Shown here: positions 30,149 to 39,034 of the stretch, piece by piece
Numbering within the stretch: the first letter of the stretch is position 1
Layout of the letters: every line of letters starts with the position of its first letter
Source: Sphingobacterium alkalisoli
GTDB lineage: Bacteria; Bacteroidota; Bacteroidia; Sphingobacteriales; Sphingobacteriaceae
Assembly (NCBI RefSeq): GCF_005049105.1
Contig: NZ_SUKA01000006.1
Span: forward strand, 186,001 to 250,000
Direction of reading: 5' to 3'
Length of the DNA: 64,000 bases
Notes under the pieces: model-generated
Databases searched by the model: none
What the model saw: the letters and a program-made list of their open reading frames with translations, nothing else
What the model was told of the DNA's origin: nothing
Translations under genes and position numbers: made by a program

Positions 30149-32044
30149 TTATTTTAGAATCTTAATTTCTGTGCGTCTATTTAACTGTTTCCCCTCATGG
30201 GTTTCATTGGTGGCGACTGGTCTTTCATCTCCAAAACCTTGCGTTGTGACTCTGTCTTTAGCAATACCGTTTGCAAAAAGATAGTTCGCTACTGCCGCAG
30301 CCCGATTTTCGGACAATAGTTGATTAAGGTTTTTCTTGCCGGTGTTATCGGTATGGCCGCTAACCGATATCTCGATGTCTTGATTTAATTTTAGGAAAGC
30401 CAGCAGTAGCGTTAGATCGCTTGTTGACGTAGATAGCAATTCGTACTTGTTTATGTCAAAGTAAATATTATTTAACGTAATTGTACCACCGATTTTTATA
30501 GGTTGGAGCAGAACATTTGATTCAAATTTTTCGTTGGTAAATTTCGGATCATTTAAGGCATATTGTTTAGAATCAAATAGATAGCCTTGATGCTGGACGT
30601 GGACAGCATAATTAGCACCTATCGGTAAGGTGGCAATGAATTTTCCGTCGGCGTAATCAGCAACATCCGCATAGACCACCTGTTGATTGTCGGTATTCGT
30701 CACACTGATCTGTGCGGCTAAGGGTTGCTTATTTTCTGCATCTAGAACTTGTCCTTGGATATAAGCCACGGGATCTGGCATGATCAGTTCTGACAAATGA
30801 AAAGTATATATATCCAGTTGATTGCTGGAGTCTTGAGCAGCTAAATAGCCTAATTTACCATTCATACTGACATGAATGGCTGTTTGATTATAATGGTTGT
30901 TTATCGGTCTGCCCAGATTTTCTGGTCGCGACCAGTTTCCTAGTGAGTCTGCCTGACTCAAAAATAAATCTAACCTTCCAAAACCCGGCCATCCATTTGA
31001 AGCAAAATATAAGGTTTTATTATCCGCGTGGATATAAGGTGCGCTCTCGTCAAAATATGTGTTGATATCCTTACCTAAATTTTCCGGAGTTCCCCATTTT
31101 CCAGATTCATTTAATGTGCTTTTCCAAATGTCGTACCCTCCAACTCCGCCAGTGCGATTACTTACAAAATATAATGTTTTGCCGTCAGCGGAGATTGCAG
31201 GTTGTGACTCCCAACCTTTTGTATTAACCGGAGCGCCTAAATTATGAGGTGTACCCCATTCGTCATTTTCTTTTTTAGAAACATAGATGTCACAGCTTCC
31301 CATTCCATTGGGTCTGTTACAGCCTGTAAAAAACAAGTACTTTCCATCTGGTGAGATGCAATGGGCTCCCTCATTAAACATATCAGAATTAATTTTTCCA
31401 ACCAATTTTTTAGCTTCTGTCCAATTGTTTGAGCGGAGCTCGCTTTCGAAGAAATTCTCTTGATTATTTACTTTTCGTGTAAACACAATTGTTTGGTTGT
31501 CTGCCGTCAATTTAGGGAAATACTCATCATCAGAAGTGTTTATTTCGATAGGAAGTCGTTGTAAATAGATGATGTTTCGAGTGGTATGATCGATCGCAAA
31601 AAGACAGTCGGCGATGTATTTGTCTATTTGCATCCTGCTTTTTTCGGGCAGATTGTTTTTTGCGTAATCTTCTAAATAAGTAAGCGCTTCTTGATATCTT
31701 CCCTCATTCAGTAACGACTCTCCTAATCCATATAAGGTTAACGGAGTCAGGCTAGGATCGAGACGCAATACATTCTGATAATTGTGTATAGCTTGTTTGA
31801 AGTTTTCTGTTTTTCGATGTATATCTCCAAGTTGTTGGTAGGCGGTTGCAAAACTGGGATCTAGCTCCACGGCTTTTTTCAATTGGGAAATAGCCATATC
31901 TGTCTGTTGCAAGCGAAGATTTTTATTTGCATTTTCATAAGCTTGTTGTGCTTTTTTATTCGCCGAGGGAAGTTGAGCGTATATCGGATTGGCTTCGATG
32001 CCAAAGAAAAAATAAAAACTTACGACTGCAAATAAAAATTTCAT
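30149..32044 (-). CDS. OmpA-family protein with TPR, PD40 propeller and carboxypeptidase-regulatory domains
   Basis: The protein has 631 residues with a signal peptide. In order: tetratricopeptide repeats (about 30-150), a beta-propeller with PD40/WD40-like repeats (about 180-400, for example SPDGKYLFFTGC and SADGKTLYFVSNR), a carboxypeptidase-regulatory-like domain (about 425-510), and a C-terminal OmpA peptidoglycan-binding domain (about 530-631, ISVSGHTDNTGKKNLNQLLS and RTEIKILK). It is an outer-membrane or periplasmic protein anchored to peptidoglycan. Similar architectures occur near type IX secretion and gliding components, but here it is a single gene behind its own promoter. Confidence 0.88.
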   Translation of the reverse strand: MKFLFAVVSFYFFFGIEANPIYAQLPSANKKAQQAYENANKNLRLQQTDMAISQLKKAVELDPSFATAYQQLGDIHRKTENFKQAIHNYQNVLRLDPSLTPLTLYGLGESLLNEGRYQEALTYLEDYAKNNLPEKSRMQIDKYIADCLFAIDHTTRNIIYLQRLPIEINTSDDEYFPKLTADNQTIVFTRKVNNQENFFESELRSNNWTEAKKLVGKINSDMFNEGAHCISPDGKYLFFTGCNRPNGMGSCDIYVSKKENDEWGTPHNLGAPVNTKGWESQPAISADGKTLYFVSNRTGGVGGYDIWKSTLNESGKWGTPENLGKDINTYFDESAPYIHADNKTLYFASNGWPGFGRLDLFLSQADSLGNWSRPENLGRPINNHYNQTAIHVSMNGKLGYLAAQDSSNQLDIYTFHLSELIMPDPVAYIQGQVLDAENKQPLAAQISVTNTDNQQVVYADVADYADGKFIATLPIGANYAVHVQHQGYLFDSKQYALNDPKFTNEKFESNVLLQPIKIGGTITLNNIYFDINKYELLSTSTSDLTLLLAFLKLNQDIEISVSGHTDNTGKKNLNQLLSENRAAAVANYLFANGIAKDRVTTQGFGDERPVATNETHEGKQLNRRTEIKILK

Positions 32045-32064
32045 ATACCAACGGCCTTATGGTA

Positions 32065-32096
32065 TAAACTTAGATAAAATGCGTTGTATTCACAAA
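32065..32096 (-). promoter_or_regulatory. Bacteroidota-type promoter for the OmpA-family gene
   Basis: Read on the minus strand: TTTG (32093-32096), a 20-base spacer, then TAAGTTTA (32065-32072), one base from the TAnnTTTG consensus. It ends about 20 bp before the start codon. It is almost identical to the promoter of queE. Confidence 0.65.
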
Positions 32097-32235
32097 CCCT
32101 GCTTGCGAGCTTATTCATGGTATTGAATACTAGATGCTTTTGGTTTTTAATTTGGTAGGATATTAAAGGAAGGTTTTTCTTAAACAGTTTTTTTGCCCCT
32201 CACATTACCTATCCGTCGTTGCCACGACAAGGCTT

Positions 32236-32598
32236 CTTCTTTCTCCTTGACGAGAAAGAAGCAAAGAGTCAAGACTTGGTCAATGTTACGCTAAAAGCTT
32301 TTGGATTTACTAAACAGCTCCAAGTCGTTTCACTTGGGGGATCTGTTCTTAACGCAAATCCAAAAGCTTTCTTAACGCTACATCGACCCTAGGTCGTCCT
32401 TTTCGGTTCAGCGGAAGTATAAAATAATATTTAAGGATAAAGCACCATCCTTTCATACCCGACAAATGTCGCCTTGGCGGGTCGACAATAGCAGGAATGG
32501 TGCACCGTCGTGTCGAGCCGGCACAGCGACGAGTTTTGGACACTTTTGCGGTCAAAAGTGTTGACCTGTCGCGGTCCAAGCGACGAAGAAATTTGATT
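32236..32598. repeat. Dispersed structured repeat, copy 1
   Basis: This contains two conserved modules. The first is a perfect 10-bp hairpin, CTTCTTTCTC with GAGAAAGAAG (32236-32261). The second (about 32407-32598) includes CACTTTTGCGGTCAAAAGTG, an 8-bp stem with a 4-base loop, and an outer stem CACCAT/ATGGTG. Both modules recur at 56580-56604 and 56795-56985. The spacer between the modules differs in sequence and length. Confidence 0.8.
32294..32370. repeat. Nested inverted repeat (15-bp arms)
   Basis: The arms AAAGCTTTTGGATTT (32294-32308) and AAATCCAAAAGCTTT (32356-32370) are perfectly complementary. Inside them AACAG/CTGTT and CCAAG/CTTGG also pair, giving a 77-base extended hairpin between the two conserved repeat modules. 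It is not present in copy 2. Confidence 0.75.
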
Positions 32599-32620
32599 AA
32601 AATAAACCTTCGGTTTTAAT
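32596..32620 (-). terminator. Weak terminator-like hairpin after queE
   Basis: On the minus strand AAACC-GAA-GGTTT is followed by ATTTTAAT, 37 bp beyond the queE stop codon and just before the dispersed repeat. Confidence 0.4.
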
Positions 32621-32656
32621 ATCCTCTAAACTTTTACAGTCAACCTTAACCTCCTG

Positions 32657-33280
32657 CTAAGGAATATTCAGGTATTTATGTGTTTGTAACGAAATTTCCC
32701 ATTTCGGGTTATTCTTTACGTAATCAATAATCAAGGGAGTCATTTCTGAAGCTTTGGACCACTCCGGTTGGAGGTATAATCTGCATTGGTCTCCCACAAA
32801 TTTAGCATGCTCTTCAGCCCACTCAAAATCGCTTTTGTTAAAAATAATAATTTTTAGTTCGCCAGCTGCATTTAGCACATCCGGACGTGGGCCCTTAAAT
32901 TTTTTTGGCGAAAGACAGATCCAATCCCAGAAACCACTTAAAGGATAGGCTCCAGAAGTCTCTATAAATGTTTTTATTCCAGCTTCTTTAAGCTTTCTTG
33001 TCAGGTAATCCAAGTTATAAATTAAAGGTTCACCACCTGTTATGACGACCGTTTTGGATGGGTATTGCGTTGCATTTTTAACTATTTGATCTGCGGAGGT
33101 GAGTGGATGTAATTCCGCATTCCAGCTTTCTTTGACGTCACACCAATGACAGCCTACGTCACAGCCTCCTAAACGGATAAAATAAGCAGCTTTCCCGGTA
33201 TGATATCCTTCACCTTGTATAGTATAAAACTCTTCCATTAAAGGAAGCTGAGTGCCATCCTCTGGTACTTGATGTGACAT
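32657..33280 (-). CDS. queE: 7-carboxy-7-deazaguanine synthase (radical SAM)
   Basis: At 207 residues it is a compact radical SAM enzyme. The cluster-binding cysteines are in GCDVGCHWCDV (C40, C44, C47, a CxxxCxxC spacing) and the N-terminal FYTIQGEGYHTGKAAYFIRL motif is typical of QueE. The glycine-rich VVITGGEPL follows. It converts 6-carboxytetrahydropterin to 7-carboxy-7-deazaguanine for queuosine synthesis. No other queuosine gene is nearby. A textbook promoter lies upstream, at 33301-33332. Confidence 0.92.
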   Translation of the reverse strand: MSHQVPEDGTQLPLMEEFYTIQGEGYHTGKAAYFIRLGGCDVGCHWCDVKESWNAELHPLTSADQIVKNATQYPSKTVVITGGEPLIYNLDYLTRKLKEAGIKTFIETSGAYPLSGFWDWICLSPKKFKGPRPDVLNAAGELKIIIFNKSDFEWAEEHAKFVGDQCRLYLQPEWSKASEMTPLIIDYVKNNPKWEISLQTHKYLNIP

Positions 33281-33300
33281 TGCAGATAGTAATTAGGTTG

Positions 33301-33332
33301 CAAACTTAGATAAAATGCTTTGCATTCACAAA
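33301..33332 (-). promoter_or_regulatory. Bacteroidota-type promoter for queE
   Basis: Read on the minus strand: TTTG (33329-33332), a 20-base spacer and a perfect TAAGTTTG (33301-33308). It ends 20 bp upstream of the ATG at 33280. Confidence 0.75.
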
Positions 33333-33452
33333 CCGAACACCATAGGCTCATAGATTCTATCCAGTAATACTATTTAGAGACAAAGGAGAAGCAAGTAGAA
33401 TTTGAAACTGCATGTTTGAGCATGGAAACTTGCAGGTATAACTAACTTTGTC

Positions 33453-33460
33453 TAAGTTTG
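33453..33460 (+). promoter_or_regulatory. Possible -7 element for the DUF11/CHU_C gene
   Basis: TAAGTTTG matches TAnnTTTG exactly and lies 24 bp before the ATG at 33485. No TTTG was found at the expected -33 distance, so the call is weak. Confidence 0.35.
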
Positions 33461-33484
33461 TTTATTGCCTTGATTATTAACGCG

Positions 33485-36400
33485 ATGATGTATACCATAG
33501 CTAGATTAGTACTTTTTGTTCTACTTGTCTTTAACTGCACTACGATCCTAGCGGACGGTTCTAAAGATTTATATCCATCTGGGGTACGGGGAAGCAGAGC
33601 TTTTTTAAACTGTCTACCTGCTGGTTACACTTCTTTTTCTAATCTGGGTACCCATTTCGCTTTTGTAAAAAAAGGAGAGATCTTAGCGGTAGCTTCCAGT
33701 GCCCAAAATATTGGTAACGGAAGAATTCGGATAACATCACCTTCGGGTGTGATAACACTGACAGATAATACAGATGTGGGACGTATTCGGGTAACTGGCA
33801 ATTACAGCGCGCGCGAAGCTGAACTGGCTGGACCGGGGATAGGATATACTCCTTTAGAGATTTCCGCCGATGAAGAGGGGATTTGGATGGTGGAATTTAT
33901 ACCTCCTATTGGTGAATTTGCTTCGCAAAATGTGTCAAATCCTCCACAGAACCCAGCGAATGGTGATTGGGATCAGCCCGATACAGGATATTTGATTGCT
34001 GCGTGGGATATTTCGGTGCGAGCAGGTTCACAGTGGATTGCAGGTAGGGTATATGCCACTGTACTTAACTTGTATCTGAATTACGAATCTTTAGACAATG
34101 AAGAAGGCGCTTTTTATGGCATGAACTACGTGTTGACCAAAGATGGGTATGTGTATCGGGTGGATGGAAATGGAAGTCATGGTATCCAGTTTTCGTATTT
34201 TGTAAATAATACCGGGTTTCTGGACTCGGATGGAAATTCAAGTTATAAAAGTTCCGATGAAGGTTATAACGCCTATATCCATAATCCTTTATTTGCGGAC
34301 CTAGATAATACCTATATCACGCATAAGATGTTATATAGTATGCCCGATTCCAATTTACCACAAATGAGCTCGGGCATGATTCCGGGAGGATCAACGTGGC
34401 TGGTGAACCCGATTCAAGTGGCCGAAATCAAAAATATAAGTTTGGCAGGTAGCGAAGGAACTCCTAATTATATTAATTTAAAAGGTAGTAAAATCAGCTT
34501 TGAAACAAATTATGCCGGGAGGTATAAAATCACCATCAAATCAAAAGATTCCCTATATGCTTTTGAACAACGTGATATCCTGTTACAGGCAACAGTTGGT
34601 GTAAACGAATATATCTGGGATGGAAAGGATGGAGAAGGAATTCTTTTACCTGCAGGAAGGGACTATCTAATTGAGATATTAATAGGTTTGGTAGAAGGGG
34701 AAATACACTTTCCATACTTCGATATGGAGATCAATCCCAAAGGTATTTTTGTGCAACGAATTAATCCGGATGGTAATGTAAACGGTCCGGCCATTATGTA
34801 TTGGGACGATAGTGCGATTTCTCCAGGACTGTGGGAAGAACAGTCAGATCCACTTGTAAACGTAGAAGGGATAAGTAGTTATGAAAATGGGCATAAGTGG
34901 GGGTCATACCGCCATTCTACCATAACGAACCAAAATGTGAATATTGTAAATAATGACTATGGAGCGGCTAGTTTTGGAAATAACAAAGGAATGGATACTT
35001 GGTCATATACTGTTCAGGTACAGGAAAGTGTGGTGAAAGAAGCAACGGTTGAAATTGCGGACCTTAAAATCGAATCCATCGAACCAAATAAAACGGAGAT
35101 AGAATTAGATGAAGTTATTATCTATACCGTGGTGGTTAAGAATGAAGGGCCATCAGATGCGAATAATAGTGCGTTTTCTTTTAATTTGCCGGAAGGGTTC
35201 ACGATCGATGGTGTCGATCATTCGAGTTCTTGCACAGGGGGTCACGTTAATGCATTGTATACGGTAGCAAATGTTATAGATGCAACAGTAAGTCTTCCTA
35301 ATGGGTGCAGTTTGATTTTCTCAATACGGGCCCGAGCGAATAATGTGCCTGATGAAACCTTTGGAGTAGTAGATGCATTGGCCGGAATAGTTCGACCAAG
35401 AGATTTCACGGATCCAGATGCCACTTCTAGTGATACCGATGCCACCTCTCCTGGCACTGTAACAGAGGAATGTATGGATAACTGTAATAACATGATGTGG
35501 AATACTGAGGTGTTTTTGTTAGAACCTTACAATGAAAGAGGACAATTGCAGATTTTGAAAACGGTAAAGCATATCGATTCAGATCAATCTGGTTTTCAGG
35601 AAATAGGTGAAGAATTAGAATACACCTTTACCATTCGTAATTCAGGTATGGTGCCAATAACAGATATCTTTGTGCAGGATCCATTGCTGGGAAATACAAA
35701 CCTAATACCTCCAACAACATTTCTAGCTTCACTGGAAGAAGTTTCCTTTGCGGTTCGGTATAAGATTACAGCCGACGATGTGGTAAAGCGTAAGGTGATC
35801 AATTCTGCCGTCGTGAAGGGTAAAAATCCGCGAAAATTTGATGTAATCGATGTGTCGGGTAGCTCTTTTGAAGATGATGAACCGACCGTCAGTGATATTG
35901 ATACAAAGCCCACGTTAAAACTAAAAAAATCGGTTGTAAACCAAGGAACCGGTGAGAATAATCAATTTACGTTGGGTGATGAAATTAGGTATCATTTTGA
36001 TATTGTACACTCGGGTGATTTGGCTGTCACGAATATACGGTTAGAGGATGAAAAGCTACAGGAGGCTGCCGTGCTACTTTCACCTTCTTTGTTGAAGAAT
36101 GGAAACACTACCTATACCGGAGTTTATATAATTGATCAACTTGATATTGATCGAGGGTATGTGGAGAATACGGCTACGGTATTTGGAATGGATGAAAAGT
36201 ACCAAAATGAAATTTCCGATGTTTCGGGCAACTCATTAGCAGACGATAATCCAACGGTAACGATTGTAGCGAATCCTCCGATAGCAACAGAAGATTCGAT
36301 ATCATTTTTTCAGGGAGGAAATGGATGGGTTAAAGTATTGGATAATGACGAGAAAGGATCTAGTACTATTGATATTAATTCATTGCGAATAGTAGAACAA

Positions 36401-37105
36401 CCTGGTTTGGGTGAAATTTTTATGGAAGGAGACGTGATTTGGTACGAACCTTTTACTAATCTTGTCTATGGCGAAGATAGGTTTTCCTATTCATTCAAAG
36501 ATAACAGTGGTCTTTGGAGTAATGTAGCCTCGGTAAAAGTCTTTATTCGGCAAACTGTTCCGGTGGCGCTGGACGATCGGGTGAAAATTGCGTATAATTA
36601 TGAAGCGACAATTAGACCCTATACCAATGATTATGTTGAGGGAAGTATTTTGAACATTGAAACGGTTAATGTGCTATCATATCCTTCTTATGGAACGATT
36701 AAATTAGTAGGTAATGGGGATATTGTATACGTGCCGAATGATAATTTTACGGGAATTGATGAATGGACCTATCAGATCCAGGATAAAAACGAAAACTGGT
36801 CCAACCAGGCTAAAATAACGGTTGAAACCACAGGTTTCTTTTTACCGAATGTAATTACCCCTAACGGAGATGAGCGGAATGATACGTTTGTCGTTATTGG
36901 CGCATATCTGTTTGACAGGATAGAGTTGGAAATCATCGATCGATTTGGGAAATCTGTATATAAAAACTCCAATTATAAGAATGATTGGGACGCTTCAACT
37001 ATTTCTGAAGGGACGTATTTTTATATTTTCAGCGGACATAAAATAAATGAAAAGTCTGTCTCTAGAAGGGGATCGGTACTCATCACGAGAAAAATAAATC
37101 ACTAG
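33485..37105 (+). CDS. Giant surface protein with DUF11 repeats and gliding-type C-terminal domain
   Basis: I prefer the start at 33485 (MMYTIARLVLFVLLVFN, a signal peptide) over the upstream TTG at 33458; this gives 1206 residues. The N-terminal half has no recognised enzyme motif. Around residues 530-960 there are DUF11-type beta repeats (EPNKTEIELDEVIIYTVVV, FQEIGEELEYTFTIRNSG). Cadherin- or Ig-like repeats follow (about 965-1115), then a C-terminal CHU_C/gliding-motility-associated domain (FFLPNVITPNGDERNDTF, about 1120 to the end) that marks substrates of type IX secretion. It is probably a secreted adhesin or surface-layer component, and ends before a bidirectional terminator. Confidence 0.82.
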   Translation: MMYTIARLVLFVLLVFNCTTILADGSKDLYPSGVRGSRAFLNCLPAGYTSFSNLGTHFAFVKKGEILAVASSAQNIGNGRIRITSPSGVITLTDNTDVGRIRVTGNYSAREAELAGPGIGYTPLEISADEEGIWMVEFIPPIGEFASQNVSNPPQNPANGDWDQPDTGYLIAAWDISVRAGSQWIAGRVYATVLNLYLNYESLDNEEGAFYGMNYVLTKDGYVYRVDGNGSHGIQFSYFVNNTGFLDSDGNSSYKSSDEGYNAYIHNPLFADLDNTYITHKMLYSMPDSNLPQMSSGMIPGGSTWLVNPIQVAEIKNISLAGSEGTPNYINLKGSKISFETNYAGRYKITIKSKDSLYAFEQRDILLQATVGVNEYIWDGKDGEGILLPAGRDYLIEILIGLVEGEIHFPYFDMEINPKGIFVQRINPDGNVNGPAIMYWDDSAISPGLWEEQSDPLVNVEGISSYENGHKWGSYRHSTITNQNVNIVNNDYGAASFGNNKGMDTWSYTVQVQESVVKEATVEIADLKIESIEPNKTEIELDEVIIYTVVVKNEGPSDANNSAFSFNLPEGFTIDGVDHSSSCTGGHVNALYTVANVIDATVSLPNGCSLIFSIRARANNVPDETFGVVDALAGIVRPRDFTDPDATSSDTDATSPGTVTEECMDNCNNMMWNTEVFLLEPYNERGQLQILKTVKHIDSDQSGFQEIGEELEYTFTIRNSGMVPITDIFVQDPLLGNTNLIPPTTFLASLEEVSFAVRYKITADDVVKRKVINSAVVKGKNPRKFDVIDVSGSSFEDDEPTVSDIDTKPTLKLKKSVVNQGTGENNQFTLGDEIRYHFDIVHSGDLAVTNIRLEDEKLQEAAVLLSPSLLKNGNTTYTGVYIIDQLDIDRGYVENTATVFGMDEKYQNEISDVSGNSLADDNPTVTIVANPPIATEDSISFFQGGNGWVKVLDNDEKGSSTIDINSLRIVEQPGLGEIFMEGDVIWYEPFTNLVYGEDRFSYSFKDNSGLWSNVASVKVFIRQTVPVALDDRVKIAYNYEATIRPYTNDYVEGSILNIETVNVLSYPSYGTIKLVGNGDIVYVPNDNFTGIDEWTYQIQDKNENWSNQAKITVETTGFFLPNVITPNGDERNDTFVVIGAYLFDRIELEIIDRFGKSVYKNSNYKNDWDASTISEGTYFYIFSGHKINEKSVSRRGSVLITRKINH

Positions 37106-37110
37106 TCTTA

Positions 37111-37152
37111 TTATAAAAAAAGGAGCTAACACCGTAGCTCCTTTTTTTATAA
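37111..37152. terminator. Bidirectional intrinsic terminator
   Basis: A perfect 18-bp stem with a 6-base loop has A-run and T-run ends (AAAAAAAGGAGCTA and its complement). It serves the convergent surface-protein gene and the gap operon. Confidence 0.92.
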
Positions 37153-37167
37153 TCGGGGAAATAGGAA

Positions 37168-38163
37168 TTATAATTTTCCGATTTCTTGAACTAAATCAAT
37201 GATTTTATTTGAATAGCCCCATTCATTGTCATACCAAGATACGACTTTTACAAAGTGATCATTCAACGAAATACCAGCTTTCGCGTCAAAAATAGATGTG
37301 CGTGCATCTCCTAGGAAATCTGAAGAAACAACTTCATCTTCTGTATACCCTAAGATACCTTTTAAGTCACCTTCTGAAGCTTCTTTCATCGCAGCTTTAA
37401 CATCTTCGTATGAAGCACTTTTGTCCAAACGAACGGTTAAGTCCACAACTGAAACGTCGGCAGTAGGTACGCGAAATGACATTCCAGTTAGTTTACCTTT
37501 TAATTCCGGTAATACCAGGCCTACGGCTTTAGCAGCTCCAGTTGAGGAAGGAATGATATTCTGATAAGCACCACGACCACCTCTCCAATCCTTTGCAGAT
37601 GGGCCGTCTACCGTTTTCTGAGTTGCGGTAACTGCATGAACAGTAGTCATTAAACCTTCTACAATGCCAAATTTATCATTTAACACTTTTGCTATTGGTG
37701 CTAAACAGTTTGTAGTACATGAAGCATTTGATACGATATGTTGATCTGCTTTTAATTCTTTATGATTTACACCCATTACAAATGTCGGCGTGTCATCTTT
37801 TGCAGGAGCAGACATAACGACTTTCTTTGCGCCGGCATCAATGTGCTTTTGAGCGGTCTCTTGCGTTAAAAATAATCCTGTAGATTCGATGATTACTTCA
37901 GCACCAACCTCATTCCATTTCAAATTAGCGGGGTCTTTTTCCGCTGTTACACGTATTGTTTTTCCATTAACGACAAGATTGCCGTCTTTTACTTCTACAG
38001 TACCATCAAATTGACCGTGTGTCGAGTCATATTTTAACATGTAAGCCATGTAATCCGGCTCTACCAAGTCATTAATACCTACTACTTCGATATCAGCACG
38101 TTTTACTGCAGCTCTGAATGCTAGACGGCCAATGCGGCCAAATCCGTTAATTCCAATTTTCAT
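37168..38163 (-). CDS. gap: Glyceraldehyde-3-phosphate dehydrogenase, type I
   Basis: The 331-residue protein has the NAD-binding start MKIGINGFGRIGRLAFRAA, the catalytic cysteine in SNASCTTNCLAP (C149) and the histidine that activates it (H176 in TTVHAVTA). It catalyses the phosphorylating oxidation of glyceraldehyde 3-phosphate in glycolysis. It is the last gene of a three-gene minus-strand set (pfkA, BadF-like, gap), 5 bp after the BadF-like gene, so the three are almost certainly co-transcribed. Confidence 0.97.
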   Translation of the reverse strand: MKIGINGFGRIGRLAFRAAVKRADIEVVGINDLVEPDYMAYMLKYDSTHGQFDGTVEVKDGNLVVNGKTIRVTAEKDPANLKWNEVGAEVIIESTGLFLTQETAQKHIDAGAKKVVMSAPAKDDTPTFVMGVNHKELKADQHIVSNASCTTNCLAPIAKVLNDKFGIVEGLMTTVHAVTATQKTVDGPSAKDWRGGRGAYQNIIPSSTGAAKAVGLVLPELKGKLTGMSFRVPTADVSVVDLTVRLDKSASYEDVKAAMKEASEGDLKGILGYTEDEVVSSDFLGDARTSIFDAKAGISLNDHFVKVVSWYDNEWGYSNKIIDLVQEIGKL

Positions 38164-38168
38164 TTTTA

Positions 38169-39017
38169 TCAGTTTTTATTAATGTAATATTTTACTAAGT
38201 TTTGTATAGGATCCTTTAATATGGTTCCTATGTTTAAATCGTATTCCGTGCCTATTTCCCGTAGCCAATCCGAATAATTATTTGCGACTGAGCCCGTGAA
38301 GTGGATGAGCTGATCAGGGTATTGATCAGAAAGGGGAATGAGATAGGTCTTAACGAAAATCTCCAACCCCCTTTTTACGATTGAAGCAATGTACGGGTCT
38401 TTTTTGTTTTCCAGTATAAAATCAGCAAAAGAGGTAAGAAAGATATTTGGATTCGGACTGTTATAGACTTTTTCCAATATAGTTTTTCTATCTAGCGGAT
38501 GTTTGATCAGTAATTTTTCTCGTATTCCATTCGGAAGAGAATCGGTAAGAAAGTCCTTGATTACTTGGCGTGCTAGCCAATTTGTCGATCCTTCGTCTGC
38601 CAAAATATAACCCAAGCCGTAATTGTTCTCTATGATTTTTTTGCCGTTATAGAAAGCCGCATTTGATCCACTGCCTATAATCCCTATGATCCCCTTCTCA
38701 TCTCCGAAGGTAGAGAGGGCAGAAGCTGCTAAATCATGATTTACTTTTACCTTCGCATAGCTAAAAAAAGTTTCAAATATCTTTGCTGTTTTATCCTGAC
38801 GATCCTTAGAAGATGCACCAGCACCAAAAAAGAATATTTTGCGAATTTTCTCAGCATTATAAAGTAACTGTGTATTCTTATTAAGAAGCTGATTTACGAA
38901 ATTTTCATCTTGAATATAGGAGTTGATTCCTGCTGTTCGAAATCCATGGAGTACTCTACCTTTATCTATAAGTCTCCAATCTGCATATCGTGATCCTGTG
39001 AAAATAACTAAAATCAT
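38169..39017 (-). CDS. BadF/BadG-type kinase homologue with altered phosphate-1 motif
   Basis: This 282-residue protein of the ASKHA superfamily is related to N-acetylglucosamine kinases. The second phosphate motif (GIIGSGSNAAFY) and the adenosine-side motif (IHFTGSVANNYSDWL) are recognisable, as is ADEGSTNWLARQVI. The first phosphate motif, usually ADSGSTKTDW, reads VIFTGSRYADW: the catalytic Asp is replaced by Phe and the Thr-Lys pair by Arg-Tyr. It may therefore have no kinase activity and act as a sugar or nucleotide sensor. It sits between pfkA (17 bp) and gap (5 bp) in one operon, which suggests a glycolysis-linked role. Function is inferred. Confidence 0.72.
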   Translation of the reverse strand: MILVIFTGSRYADWRLIDKGRVLHGFRTAGINSYIQDENFVNQLLNKNTQLLYNAEKIRKIFFFGAGASSKDRQDKTAKIFETFFSYAKVKVNHDLAASALSTFGDEKGIIGIIGSGSNAAFYNGKKIIENNYGLGYILADEGSTNWLARQVIKDFLTDSLPNGIREKLLIKHPLDRKTILEKVYNSPNPNIFLTSFADFILENKKDPYIASIVKRGLEIFVKTYLIPLSDQYPDQLIHFTGSVANNYSDWLREIGTEYDLNIGTILKDPIQNLVKYYINKN

Positions 39018-39034
39018 AGTGTTTACCTTTTACC

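Larger units (their letters stand above)
32045..32656. other. Intergenic region with dispersed structured repeat (copy 1)
   Basis: This 612-bp region between queE and the OmpA-family gene holds the OmpA promoter, a hairpin at 32236-32261, a large nested inverted repeat at 32294-32370, and the 190-bp repeat at 32407-32598 that recurs at 56795-56985. The short open frames here fall wholly inside repeats and have no protein similarity that I recognise. Confidence 0.7.

Noticed and set aside
32349..32579. A 76-codon minus-strand frame between queE and the OmpA-family gene
   Set aside because: It lies inside the dispersed repeat; copy 2 has base differences and an indel that do not preserve the frame.
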